Assembly (NCBI GenBank): GCA_902776565.1
Contig: CACYQN010000023.1
Location: 1-40,132, forward strand
Origin: an uncultured Bacteroidia bacterium
GTDB taxonomy: Bacteria; Bacteroidota; Bacteroidia; Bacteroidales; ML635J-15
Length of the DNA: 40,132 bases
Reading direction: 5' to 3'
Shown here: piece after piece, positions 7,438 to 15,557 of the stretch
Numbering within the stretch: the first letter of the stretch is position 1
Layout of the letters: each line of letters opens with the position of its first letter
Program-made: the position numbers and the translations under genes
Notes under the pieces: model-generated
The model's database searches: none
Told to the model about the DNA's origin: nothing
The model's input: only the letters and a program-made list of their open reading frames with translations

Positions 7438-8193
7438 TTATTCCAGCTTGCTTTTAATGTAATTGATACTAGCCTGCTCCACCTCTGTCCCACGCATTTC
7501 TGACCTTTCGGGATGGCATTGCACAAGCATCATACTGCCATCGGCAGCGACAAGCAGTTCACAGATGCCTTCGGGCGATTTTCCAGTAAGCGAACATTCA
7601 AACGGGACATCCTTTACCGCCTGATGATGCCGAGAGTTTACACGCCACTGCTCGCCATTGCTCAAAATCAAAGTATGAAATCTGCTTTTCCAATCCGCTG
7701 TCTTTTGATGTTTTGCGTTCAATTCGCCTAAATCTTCAATCAATTCGGCACCCATAAAATAGCAAACTATCTGCATCCCGCGGCATATACCGAAAATCGG
7801 AATGTTTTTGCTCCTACATTCTTCGTAAACCAGCGAATCCAACTTGTCGCGCTCTGGAGCAATCCCCAAGTCGGGACCTCCGCAGAAAAGTATCAGTGCG
7901 CAACTATCCACTTCGGCTGGAGAAGTAACAATCCTGTAGTCCACGCCGTAATCAGACAGCCAATCCTCGTAATCCTTATGGGATTTGCAGCCGTCAACAA
8001 TACCTACAATTTTTGATGAATTATCCATATCGGTTGACTGTTCTGTTTCTTGCATCGGTTCTTGTGTGTATTCTTGCCTAGGTTGCCGAGCACAAGCTGA
8101 GAGATTTATAAACATTGCAAACAACAGAAAACTAGCAATGTGCCAGACAATTCCAATCAAGGATTTGTTATTTATAGAAGAAACTAAAGCCAT
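7438..8193 (-). CDS. Class I glutamine amidotransferase / peptidase C26-like lipoprotein
   Basis: 251 residues. The N-terminus has a membrane segment ending in a lipobox (SFLLFAMFINLSAC, Cys about 34), then a charged linker of about 20 residues and a complete class I amidotransferase-like domain. The oxyanion region is FCGGPDLG, the nucleophile elbow is GICRGMQ and the His-Glu pair is in CHPE; SRHHQAVKDV is typical of the gamma-glutamyl-gamma-aminobutyrate hydrolase (PuuD) branch. Family members hydrolyse gamma-glutamyl amides in the cytoplasm, so export as a lipoprotein is unusual. The substrate is unknown. The gene is convergent with the upstream genes and starts opposite a 463-bp gap, so it probably has its own promoter. 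Confidence 0.8.
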   Translation of the reverse strand: MALVSSINNKSLIGIVWHIASFLLFAMFINLSACARQPRQEYTQEPMQETEQSTDMDNSSKIVGIVDGCKSHKDYEDWLSDYGVDYRIVTSPAEVDSCALILFCGGPDLGIAPERDKLDSLVYEECRSKNIPIFGICRGMQIVCYFMGAELIEDLGELNAKHQKTADWKSRFHTLILSNGEQWRVNSRHHQAVKDVPFECSLTGKSPEGICELLVAADGSMMLVQCHPERSEMRGTEVEQASINYIKSKLE

Positions 8194-8329
8194 AAATTTT
8201 GTTTGCCAAAATCAGTAATAATGTTTGAAAATGCAAATATATAAAATTATTAGTGTCCTATAAAAACAAACAACATATTGGCAAATCAAAAATTATCAAT
8301 TAGTTATATCAAAAACAGAAAAAGGGACT

Positions 8330-8518
8330 TGTCATTTACTCACTTCGTATCGTGAGCTAAAGGTACGGAAGCTAGTCGTAACACGCGATACGGCACGGGG
8401 AGCGTTGTGAAGACTGCTATCCGTAATCTCCCATAATATTACTAATCAAGGAGATTCCGCATAAGCGAGTTCACACGACACGTTCCTTAGTCGGTTCACT
8501 CTGCTTTGTGGAATGACG
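8330..8518. repeat. About 190-bp dispersed palindromic repeat, copy 2
   Basis: It shares ordered blocks with 3304-3493: GTAATCTCCC, GGAGATTCCGCATAA, ACACGTTCCTTA, TTCACTCTGCTTTGTGGAAT and a terminal AATGACG opposite TGTCATT at the start. It is more degenerate than copy 1. It lies between the divergent amidotransferase and bcd genes. Confidence 0.6.
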
Positions 8519-8591
8519 ATTCACGTTTTAGCGGACAATAACAATTGTTTTTCAAGCAATTAACATTGTGTAAAAATAATCTTTGCAGGAA

Positions 8592-8624
8592 TTTGTGATA
8601 TTTCAAAAATAAATACTACCTTTA
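8592..8624 (+). promoter_or_regulatory. Probable promoter of the bcd-etf operon
   Basis: TTTG at 8592-8595, a 21-bp spacer, then TACCTTTA at 8617-8624, a one-mismatch match to TAnnTTTG. It lies 58 bp upstream of the first start codon. The last consensus G is A here. Confidence 0.5.
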
Positions 8625-8681
8625 CGACCGTTTAAAAAATTAAAATTTATTAACGTAAAATTAATAAAACAAAAGATAATT

Positions 8682-9769
8682 ATGGACTTTGGATTATCAA
8701 AAACAGAAGTATTATTTCAGCAGATGATTAGAAGTTTTGCAGAAAACGAAGTAAAACCTTTGGCTGCAGAAATAGACGAAGAAGAAAGATTTCACCGACA
8801 CAGTACGGTGGAGCCGGTGGTAATTACAAACTCTACGCAATGGCTGTCGAAGAGCTTTCGAGATGCTGCGCTACAACTGGTATCGTGGTTTCGGCTCACA
8901 CATCACTTTGCATTGGTCCTATCCTCGAATACGGAACCGAAGAGCAGAAGATGAAGTACTTGCCAAAACTCGCAAGCGGTCAGTGGATTGGCGCTTTCGG
9001 TCTTACCGAACCTAACGCTGGTACCGACGCTTCGGGACAGCAGACAACTGCAGTCCTTGACGGTGACCACTGGGTTCTCAACGGAACAAAGATTTTCATC
9101 ACCAATGCAGGCAACGCAGATGTTTACATCGTTATCGCAATGACCGACAAGTCGTTGGGAACAAAGGGCATTTCGGCTTTCATAGTTGAAAAGGGCTTCA
9201 AGGGATTCTCAATCGGCAAGAAGGAAAAGAAAATGGGTATCCGCGGTTCGTCAACCTGCGAACTTATTTTCGAAAACTGCATTGTTCCTAAGGAAAACCA
9301 GCTCGGTGAACTCGGAAAGGGCTTCAAGGTTGCTATGACTACCCTCGACGGCGGCCGTATCGGTGTCGCTTCGCAGGCTCTCGGTATCGCTCAGGGCGCA
9401 ATGGACGAAACTGTTAAGTACACAAAGGAACGCAAGCAGTTCGGAAAGTCGATTTCTCAGTTCCAGAACACCCAGTTCCAGCTCGCTGACCTCGAAACCA
9501 GAATCGAAGCTGCAAGACTGCTCGTTTACAGCGCAGCCGACAAGAAGGACAAGCACGTTCCGTTCTCGGCTGATGCAGCAATGGCTAAGTTGTTCGCAGC
9601 AGAAACTGCAATGGAAATGACAACCAAGGCTGTTCAGTTCCACGGCGGTTACGGATACACTCGCGAATATCCTGTAGAAAGAATGATGAGAGACGCAAAG
9701 ATTACCGAAATCTACGAAGGAACTTCGGAAGTTCAGAGAATGGTTATTTCTGGTAAGCTGTTAAAATAA
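8682..9769 (+). pseudogene. bcd: Butyryl-CoA (short-chain acyl-CoA) dehydrogenase, frameshifted by an internal deletion
   Basis: The N-terminal part (MDFGLSKTEVLFQQMIRSFA to EIDEEERF, 8682-8792) is in one frame. The rest, from PTQYGGAGGNYKLYAMAVEE (8795) to VQRMVISGKLLK, is in another. Aligned from memory to clostridial Bcd, about 18 residues between ERFP and the YGGAGG motif are missing, and the joined length is about 361 against about 379. Family signatures remain: GLTEPNAGTD, FITNAG, LDGGRIG, QFHGGYGYTREYPVERMMRD and EIYEGTSEVQ; the catalytic Glu lies in EIYEGTSE. Bcd reduces crotonyl-CoA to butyryl-CoA with Etf. As read, only a fragment from ATG 8840 could be made and it would lack the N-terminal helical domain. 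An assembly error is a real alternative. Confidence 0.85.
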
Positions 9770-9796
9770 TTTTTCACTAACATTAAAATCAAGAAA

Positions 9797-10576
9797 ATGA
9801 ATATAGTAGTTTGTATAAAGCAAGTACCGGATACCACCGAGGTAAAACTTGACCCGAAAACCGGAACACTTATCCGCGAAGGTATCCCCAGCATTATAAA
9901 TCCCGACGACAAGGGAGCTCTCGAATTGGCTCTCCAGTTGAAAGACAAGTACAACGCAACTGTAACCGTCCTCACAATGGGTCTTCCGCAAGCCGACGCT
10001 GCTTTGCGCGAAGCTTTGGCAATGGGCGTTGACCGTGCCATCCTCCTCACCGACCGCAAGCTCGGTGGTGCAGATACCCTTGCAACATCGAGGGCTATCG
10101 CAGGTGCACTCCGCCAGATTGACTTCGACCTCATCCTCGCTGGCCGTCAGGCTATCGACGGTGATACCGCACAGGTTGGTCCGCAGATTGCAGAACACCT
10201 CGGTCTTCCGCAGGTTTCTTACCTCCTCGACCTCGAAGTCAACGGTAAGAACTGCCGCGTAAAGAAGTCAACCGAAGAAGGTTACCAGATTCTCGAAACC
10301 GAAATGCCATGCGTATTCACAGTTCTTGCAACTGCCAACAAGGCAAGGTACATGACAGTAAACGGAATCGTTGAGGCTTACAACCGCGAAGTTGAAATCT
10401 GGAACGCCGACAAGACCGGAACAGATGAAAACCTCCTCGGTCTGAAGGGTTCTCCGACAAGAGTATTCAAGTCGTTCACAAAGGCTTTGAAGCCAGCCGG
10501 CGAAACCTACGAAGTTAGCCCTGAAGAAGCCGTTGACCTCATCATTAGCAAATTAAAAGAAAAATTCATCATTTAA
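9797..10576 (+). CDS. etfB: Electron transfer flavoprotein subunit beta
   Basis: 259 residues, full length for EtfB. The start MNIVVCIKQVPDTTEVKLDP and the motifs REGIPSIINPDDKGALELAL, GGADTLATSRAIAGAL and ILAGRQAIDGDTAQVGPQIA are diagnostic. The VPDTTEV, GGADTLATS and DGDTAQVGPQ segments resemble the EtfB of Bcd-associated complexes in anaerobes, in which EtfAB bifurcates electrons from NADH to crotonyl-CoA and ferredoxin; I infer the same role but cannot show it. It lies 27 bp after bcd and 12 bp before etfA, clearly in the same operon. Confidence 0.93.
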   Translation: MNIVVCIKQVPDTTEVKLDPKTGTLIREGIPSIINPDDKGALELALQLKDKYNATVTVLTMGLPQADAALREALAMGVDRAILLTDRKLGGADTLATSRAIAGALRQIDFDLILAGRQAIDGDTAQVGPQIAEHLGLPQVSYLLDLEVNGKNCRVKKSTEEGYQILETEMPCVFTVLATANKARYMTVNGIVEAYNREVEIWNADKTGTDENLLGLKGSPTRVFKSFTKALKPAGETYEVSPEEAVDLIISKLKEKFII

Positions 10577-10588
10577 TAGGATACCGAT

Positions 10589-11599
10589 ATGGATAAATCA
10601 GAATATAAAAACGTTTACGTTTTCATCGAACAGCGCGACAACGTAATACAGAAGGTTGCATTGGAACTGTTGGGCAAGGCTCACGACTTGGCAGGAGCAC
10701 TCAACGAAAAGGTTTACGCAGTCCTCTTGGGACACAACATCGCCGACAAGGCTCAGGAACTCATCGCTTACGGTGCAGACCATGTACTGCTCGCTGAAGA
10801 TGAATGCTTGAAGGACTATATCACCGAGCCTTACACTCAAGCAATCACACAGATAATCCACGACTACAAGCCGAGTATCTTCCTCATTGGCGCAACTACA
10901 ATCGGCCGTGACCTCGGTCCACGTCTGTCGGCTCGTATCACAACCGGTCTTACTGCTGACTGCACCAAGCTCGACATTTCGGAAGACACCAAGGAACTTA
11001 TGATGACCCGTCCTGCTTTCGGCGGAAACATCATGGCTACCATCATGTGTACAAATCACCGTCCACAGATGTCAACCGTTCGTCCGGGCGTTATGCAGAA
11101 GATGGCAAAGGACACCTCGAGAAAGGGCGAAGTTGAAAATGTAAAGATTAATTTTGACAAGTCGAAGTTCAAAGTAAAACTTATTGAAAATGTTAAGGTT
11201 ACCTCTAACAAGGTTGATATTGCAGACGCAAAGATTCTTGTATCGGGTGGTCGTGGCGTTGGAAATAAGGAAGGTTTCGAAATGCTCGGCAAGTTGGCAG
11301 AAGTTCTTCACGGTGAAGTTTCTTCATCAAGAGCAATGGTTGACGCAGGCGTTATGCCTCACGACCGTCAGGTTGGCCAGACAGGTAAGACCGTTCGTCC
11401 TAACCTCTACATTGCAAACGGTATTTCGGGCGCAATCCAGCACCTTGCAGGTATGGAAGAGTCGGAATTCATCATTGCAATCAACAAGGACAAGTTTGCA
11501 CCTATATTTAAAGTAGCAGACCTCGGTATTGTAGGCGACCTCTACAAGATTATCCCTCTGCTCACCGAAAGACTGAAATTCGAACTGGAAAACAGATAA
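10589..11599 (+). CDS. etfA: Electron transfer flavoprotein subunit alpha
   Basis: 336 residues. The N-terminal half pairs with EtfB (KNVYVFIEQRDNVIQKVALE; FLIGATTIGRDLGPRLSARI; GLTADCTKLDI; TRPAFGGNIMATI). The C-terminal half is the FAD-binding domain (LVSGGRGVGNKEGFEML; SSSRAMVDAGVMPHDRQVGQ; TGKTVRPNLYIANGISGAIQ; HLAGMEESEFIIAINKD). All the usual FAD-contact motifs are present. With EtfB it forms the heterodimer that passes electrons to or from the acyl-CoA dehydrogenase encoded upstream. Confidence 0.94.
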   Translation: MDKSEYKNVYVFIEQRDNVIQKVALELLGKAHDLAGALNEKVYAVLLGHNIADKAQELIAYGADHVLLAEDECLKDYITEPYTQAITQIIHDYKPSIFLIGATTIGRDLGPRLSARITTGLTADCTKLDISEDTKELMMTRPAFGGNIMATIMCTNHRPQMSTVRPGVMQKMAKDTSRKGEVENVKINFDKSKFKVKLIENVKVTSNKVDIADAKILVSGGRGVGNKEGFEMLGKLAEVLHGEVSSSRAMVDAGVMPHDRQVGQTGKTVRPNLYIANGISGAIQHLAGMEESEFIIAINKDKFAPIFKVADLGIVGDLYKIIPLLTERLKFELENR

Positions 11600-11619
11600 T
11601 TAACTAAAAAAAATTACGT

Positions 11620-12297
11620 ATGATGGATAAAAATCAAATTAGAGAAACTATCGCAAAGAGAGTGGCTCTCGAACTCCACGACGGCGATGTTGTCAATTTG
11701 GGTATCGGATTGCCGACAATGGTTCCGAACTATCTGCCAAAAGGCGTAAAATTGTACCTCCAGAGCGAGAACGGTATCCTCGGAATGGGACCGAAACCCG
11801 CCGAAGGCGAACAGGACGAACACATAATTGATGCTGGCGGCGGATACGCTTCAGTTCTTCCCGACGGAGCAACATTCAGCTCGGCTCATTCGTTCGAAAT
11901 CATCCGTGGCGGACATGTGGATGCTACCATCCTCGGCGCTATGCAGGTTGACGAAGAAGGAAACCTTGCAAACTGGATGATCCCTGGCAAACTTACCCCG
12001 GGTATGGGCGGCGCAATGGACCTCGTTGTTGGTGCTAAGCGCGTTATCGTTGCTATGGAACACACCCAGAAGGGCAACTTCAAGATATTGCACAAGTGCA
12101 ACCTCCCGCTCACAGCTGCAAAGCAGGTTAACCTCATCGTTACCGAAATGGGCGTAATGGAAGTTACCGACAAGGGTATCGTACTGAAGGAATACAACAC
12201 CGAATTCGGCGACAAGGATACCGCAGTTGCAGCTATCCAGGCAGCAACCGAGGCTACCCTCATCATCGACCCGAACCTCAAGCCAATGGTTTTCTAA
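11620..12297 (+). CDS. 3-oxoacid/acetate CoA-transferase, subunit B
   Basis: 225 residues, full length for the B (beta) subunit of family I CoA-transferases (ScoB/AtoA/CtfB). Motifs: [16 protein letters not shown], the catalytic-Glu loop [63 protein letters not shown]. Family I enzymes move CoA between acetyl-, acetoacetyl-, succinyl- or butyryl-CoA and a free acid through a glutamyl-CoA intermediate. The A subunit, normally adjacent, is not in the window: the preceding gene is etfA and the next a MaoC hydratase. In this operon it most likely releases butyrate or activates acetoacetate. The precise substrate cannot be read from the sequence. Confidence 0.9.
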   Translation: MMDKNQIRETIAKRVALELHDGDVVNLGIGLPTMVPNYLPKGVKLYLQSENGILGMGPKPAEGEQDEHIIDAGGGYASVLPDGATFSSAHSFEIIRGGHVDATILGAMQVDEEGNLANWMIPGKLTPGMGGAMDLVVGAKRVIVAMEHTQKGNFKILHKCNLPLTAAKQVNLIVTEMGVMEVTDKGIVLKEYNTEFGDKDTAVAAIQAATEATLIIDPNLKPMVF

Positions 12298-12308
12298 ACA
12301 AGTTGACT

Positions 12309-12716
12309 ATGAGCAAGATAAAATTGGGCGACACCTACACCGAAAAGGTAAGGTACACGCAGGCTAATGTTGACACTTTCGCTCAGATTAGCGGCGACAA
12401 CAACCCCATACACATCAACCCCGAGTATGCTTCGAAGAGCATATTCGGGCGTTGCATTGTACACGGATTCTTCGCAGGTGCAGTGTTCTCGAAGGTTTTC
12501 GGAACACAGTGGCCGGGCGAAGGTACTATCTACCTGTACCAGGAAATGAAATTCATGTCACCGGTATTCGTAGAGCAAGACTACGATGCAGTGTTCGAAG
12601 TTGTTGAACTCGACGAGGTTAAGCACCGCGGAACAATCAAGTGCACCCTTCAGGATGCCGACGGAAAGGTCGCAATAGCTGGAACAGCAAAATTATTAAA
12701 TGCAGAAAGGTTTTAA
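12309..12716 (+). CDS. MaoC/PhaJ-like (R)-specific enoyl-CoA hydratase
   Basis: 135 residues; ATG 12309 is preferred over an in-frame TTG two codons earlier. It is a single hot-dog domain of the MaoC type, with the catalytic Asp-His pair in SGDNNPIHINPEYA followed by FGRCIVHGFFAGAVFSKVFG. These residues are those of (R)-specific enoyl-CoA hydratases such as PhaJ, which interconvert (R)-3-hydroxyacyl-CoA and trans-2-enoyl-CoA. A phosphotransacetylase-associated or other MaoC role cannot be excluded, but the neighbours (reductase, acyl-CoA dehydrogenase, CoA-transferase) fit crotonyl-CoA formation. It lies 11 bp after the CoA-transferase gene and 12 bp before the reductase. Confidence 0.88.
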   Translation: MSKIKLGDTYTEKVRYTQANVDTFAQISGDNNPIHINPEYASKSIFGRCIVHGFFAGAVFSKVFGTQWPGEGTIYLYQEMKFMSPVFVEQDYDAVFEVVELDEVKHRGTIKCTLQDADGKVAIAGTAKLLNAERF

Positions 12717-12728
12717 AAAATTAACACA

Positions 12729-13472
12729 ATGAAAAGATTGGAAAATAGAGTAGCTATCATCACTGGCGGAACCGCTGGTATTGGCGCAGCTACCGCCATC
12801 AGATTCGCACAGGAAGGCGCAAAGGTTATTCTTTGGGCTCGTAACGCAGAAAGAGGCAACGCTTTCATCGAAAAGATGAAGGGAATGGGCCTTGAGGCTG
12901 AATTCGACGCTATCGACTCGAGCAACTACGAGGCAGTTTGCGAAGCAGCAAAGAAGGTTAACGACAAGTACGGAAAGATTGATATCCTCATCAACAACGC
13001 AGGTATCACCAACGACAGCACCTTGAAGAAGATGACTATCGAACAGTGGCAGCAGGTTATCGACATCAACCTCAGCGGAAGCTTCTACTGCATAAAGGCT
13101 ATCACTCCTTACATGCTCGAAAAGGGCTATGGACGTATAGTTAACGCTTCATCTGTTGTTGCTTTGTACGGTAACTTCGGACAGACCAACTATGTAGCAA
13201 CAAAGGCTGGTCTTATCGGTATGACCAAGACTCTTGCACGCGAACTCGGCAAGAAGGGCATCACTGTAAACGCAGTTGCTCCTGGTTTCATCGAAACCGA
13301 CATGGTTGCCAAGATGCCCGAAAATGTACTTGACGGCATGAGAGCAAAGGTTCCGGTAGGACGTCTCGGACAGCCCGAAGAAATTGCTTCGGCATACCTG
13401 TTCCTCGCCAGCGAAGAGGCTGCATACATCAACGGTGCTACCTTGAGCGTTGACGGCGGTATGACAATCTAA
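12729..13472 (+). CDS. SDR reductase, FabG/PhaB-like (acetoacetyl-CoA or 3-oxoacyl reductase)
   Basis: 247 residues, a classical short-chain dehydrogenase. Nucleotide-binding motif TGGTAGIGAA (near 12-21), NNAG at about 90, catalytic Ser in NASSVVALYG and YVATK for Tyr-Lys; the C-terminus AAYINGATLSVDGGMTI is typical of FabG. A basic Arg in WARNAERG suggests NADPH preference. FabG and PhaB yield the (R)-3-hydroxy product, matching the (R)-specific hydratase upstream. FabG of fatty acid synthesis is the main alternative, but its place with bcd, etf and a CoA-transferase favours acetoacetyl-CoA reduction. Last gene of the operon, followed by a terminator at 13552. Confidence 0.88.
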   Translation: MKRLENRVAIITGGTAGIGAATAIRFAQEGAKVILWARNAERGNAFIEKMKGMGLEAEFDAIDSSNYEAVCEAAKKVNDKYGKIDILINNAGITNDSTLKKMTIEQWQQVIDINLSGSFYCIKAITPYMLEKGYGRIVNASSVVALYGNFGQTNYVATKAGLIGMTKTLARELGKKGITVNAVAPGFIETDMVAKMPENVLDGMRAKVPVGRLGQPEEIASAYLFLASEEAAYINGATLSVDGGMTI

Positions 13473-13473
13473 T

Positions 13474-13530
13474 TGACAATTGATAATTGACAATGGACAA
13501 TTTGTAGAGTCGTTGCGAGCAACGGCTACT
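13474..13530. repeat. Dispersed repeat: ATTGACAATT words plus GTTGCGAGCAAC hairpin
   Basis: TTGACAATTGATAATTGACA, then GGACAATTTGTAGAGTCGTTGCGAGCAACGGC. The short words recall 5520-5555 and 6618-6654; the hairpin CGTTGC-GA-GCAACG is in the same relative position as the 5482 palindrome. Confidence 0.5.
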
Positions 13531-13551
13531 GCAAACTAGACAAAAAATACA

Positions 13552-13583
13552 GAAGCTCCCGATTAAATTCGGGGCTTCTTTTT
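13552..13583 (+). terminator. Rho-independent terminator after the bcd-etf operon
   Basis: GAAGC(T)CCCGA pairs with TCGGGGCTTC around an AATT-rich loop (10-bp stem with one bulged T) and is followed by TTTTT at 13579-13583. It lies 80 bp after the reductase stop codon. Confidence 0.8.
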
Positions 13584-13614
13584 GAAAAGAAAAAAAACGC
13601 TGACTGAGCCGTTT

Positions 13615-13640
13615 CGCCCCCTGAGCTTGTCGAAGGGAAG
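13615..13640. repeat. 26-bp dispersed repeat (CTGAGCTTGTCGAAGGG type), intergenic copy
   Basis: CGCCCCCTGAGCTTGTCGAA-GGGAAG differs from the copy at 22552-22577 at two positions. Here it is intergenic; the other copy lies within a coding region. Confidence 0.7.
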
Positions 13641-13894
13641 AAGGACAAACAATACAAATCCCAGCCAGCAAACATACATAAAGCGATTTTGCTTTTTTCT
13701 TCTCGTTGAAAAATTTGGCGATTTTACAAATAGGAAGAATTTGGTAGAATGTCGCGCAGGTTGCGTGAACTTTCACCTTATTTCGTCTATTTAGGGTTAC
13801 GCCAAATACCTTCAACGAGCGGGATATTGAAAGTATCACGCTTTTTTTATGCCATATAAACGAAATATAAACGAAATAAATATTATATATAAAA

Positions 13895-15313
13895 ATGAGA
13901 AAACTAGTAACAATATTATTAATTTGTATTTTATATTCTATTTGCTCTGCAGAAGTTGTAAAAGTTCCTTTTAAACCTAGATGCGCCAACAACCATTCGC
14001 AAAGTAAAATATTACAAGAGAATGTTGTAGAAAGACTTCTCGATTCCATAAAAAATCTCTATAAATATGATACAACAAACGCATACATAAGATTAGTTGA
14101 CATTAAGAGAAACAATAATTACAACAATACAAAAGAAGCTTCCGCATGGAATAAAGCAATAAAAAATGGGGATTACATATGGTCTAAAATAAGAATTGAA
14201 GACACATCAGGTGGAAAGATATATCAACAATATTTAATGGAATATCTCTTCAATCCAAAACGATACATAATAGAAATATTACCTGATCCCACTACAGATG
14301 CAATAAAAAAAACTATTGACTCACTAAAAAACTTATATACTTTTGAAATAAAAAAAGACCAAAAAGGCAAACCATATACGACAAATAATATTATTCCCAA
14401 ATATGAATGTGATGATCCATATTATGAATATAGAAGATGGAAAAAACACATAAACAATCCCGACTATTTGACATCAAGACTAACCATAAAAGATTTATCT
14501 ATTAACAAGAACATTACAGATTATGCGAATCTCATAATATTTCTTTTTCACCCTGAAAAGTTTGAAATAAACATTTCCAATCCTTATATGAATACAGAAG
14601 AAATATTAGCATCACTAGAACAATTAAAGAAAATGTATAACTACAATGTCCCATTTTCTCCAAACAACATCATTCCAATATACAAATCTGACAGCATCTA
14701 TAATGAGCACTTAAAATGGCAGAAACACACTGAATATGCTGACGATTTATGGAACTCACTACTTATTTCAGGTGCATCAAATATTACAAAAGAAAAATTA
14801 ATCGAATATTTATTTGATCCAGAATGTTCTGTCAATATAAAACCCACCAATTATGGCATCGTAACATACGAAAACTATACACACCAAAATAATTTAGGTT
14901 TTTCAGATTCAGATGGCGGATTCTATATAAAACAAACAAATGACGGGAAAACAATATTAATGATAAGTCACAATGACTCGAAATATAAAGAAGCTAAAAT
15001 TATACACCACAAGAACTGTACATATGACCAGCAATATGAATCTATGACAATAAGATTTAAAGATGGTTCAACAAAAACAATTTACAATTACTCACCAATA
15101 CACGAAATTAATTGCGACAACTCTCATTGCCATGAATTTACAGATCAATTTAATATTACAGGAATAAATACTAATAATATCTGTAAAATTAGACTAACAT
15201 CGTTATACGACCAATTTGATTACGAAAACGAATACATGGGAGAAATGATTACTCTCATGAAAAAAGCTGCAATAAAAAATCTAAAAGAAAGTATCAATAG
15301 AAATAAATTTTAG
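13895..15313 (+). CDS. Secreted protein of unknown function with three internal repeats
   Basis: 472 residues. MRKLVTILLICILYSICSAE is a signal peptide. Three degenerate repeats of about 85-95 residues follow, at about 45-128, 139-227 and 236-315. Each has a helix of the type SIKNLYKY/SLKNLYTF/QLKKMYNY, then NNIIPxY or a similar strand, a W-K-H segment (WKKHINNPDYLTSRL; WQKHTEYADDLWNSL) and an EYLFxPxxxxINI end. Residues about 316-472 form a different region with several Cys and His (HHKNCTYDQQ, EINCDNSHCHEFTD). I recognise no family. The gene is much richer in A/T than the butyrate operon and appears single, with a terminator after it; recent acquisition is possible. Confidence 0.75.
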   Translation: MRKLVTILLICILYSICSAEVVKVPFKPRCANNHSQSKILQENVVERLLDSIKNLYKYDTTNAYIRLVDIKRNNNYNNTKEASAWNKAIKNGDYIWSKIRIEDTSGGKIYQQYLMEYLFNPKRYIIEILPDPTTDAIKKTIDSLKNLYTFEIKKDQKGKPYTTNNIIPKYECDDPYYEYRRWKKHINNPDYLTSRLTIKDLSINKNITDYANLIIFLFHPEKFEINISNPYMNTEEILASLEQLKKMYNYNVPFSPNNIIPIYKSDSIYNEHLKWQKHTEYADDLWNSLLISGASNITKEKLIEYLFDPECSVNIKPTNYGIVTYENYTHQNNLGFSDSDGGFYIKQTNDGKTILMISHNDSKYKEAKIIHHKNCTYDQQYESMTIRFKDGSTKTIYNYSPIHEINCDNSHCHEFTDQFNITGINTNNICKIRLTSLYDQFDYENEYMGEMITLMKKAAIKNLKESINRNKF

Positions 15314-15331
15314 ATAGAACTCACCCATTAT

Positions 15332-15375
15332 CCCACACTCCCGTTTTTATAAAGGCGGGAGTTTTTTTGTGTGGG
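15332..15375 (+). terminator. Terminator after the three-repeat secreted protein
   Basis: ACTCCCG (15337-15343) pairs with CGGGAGT (15356-15362), followed by a run of T. An outer stem CCCACAC/GTGTGGG encloses it. It lies about 20 bp after the stop codon. Confidence 0.75.
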
Positions 15376-15484
15376 GAACTCGCAAAAAAATACTTATACA
15401 AATTTGGAATTGTATTCCAAAAATGTATAATACGAACATTGAGGAATTATCGTTTGATTATTCCAAACATTCAATGGCCATTAT

Positions 15485-15529
15485 CCCACAGTCCCGTTTC
15501 TTATAAAGGCGGGAGTTTTTGTGTGTGGG
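15485..15529. repeat. Second copy of the terminator-like hairpin
   Basis: CATTATCCCACA-TCCCG...TATAAAGGCGGGAGTTTTT-TGTGGG repeats the structure of 15332-15375 about 150 bp away. No plus-strand gene ends between them. A decayed third copy (ATTCAATGGACATTAACACA, then GGGAGATTTTTTGTGT) lies at about 17128-17183. Confidence 0.65.
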
Positions 15530-15557
15530 TAGTGCAGCGCATATTCAAGCGACTACA

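Larger units (their letters stand above)
8219..8681. other. Intergenic region with repeat copy 2 and operon promoter
   Basis: The gap separates divergent genes. It holds the second copy of the 190-bp repeat (8330-8518) and a promoter match at 8592-8624; the rest is AT-rich with no coding potential that I can support. Confidence 0.6.

Noticed and set aside
13582..13794. Plus-strand 70-codon open frame after the butyrate operon
   Set aside because: It begins in the terminator T-run and crosses a dispersed repeat; no protein-like features.
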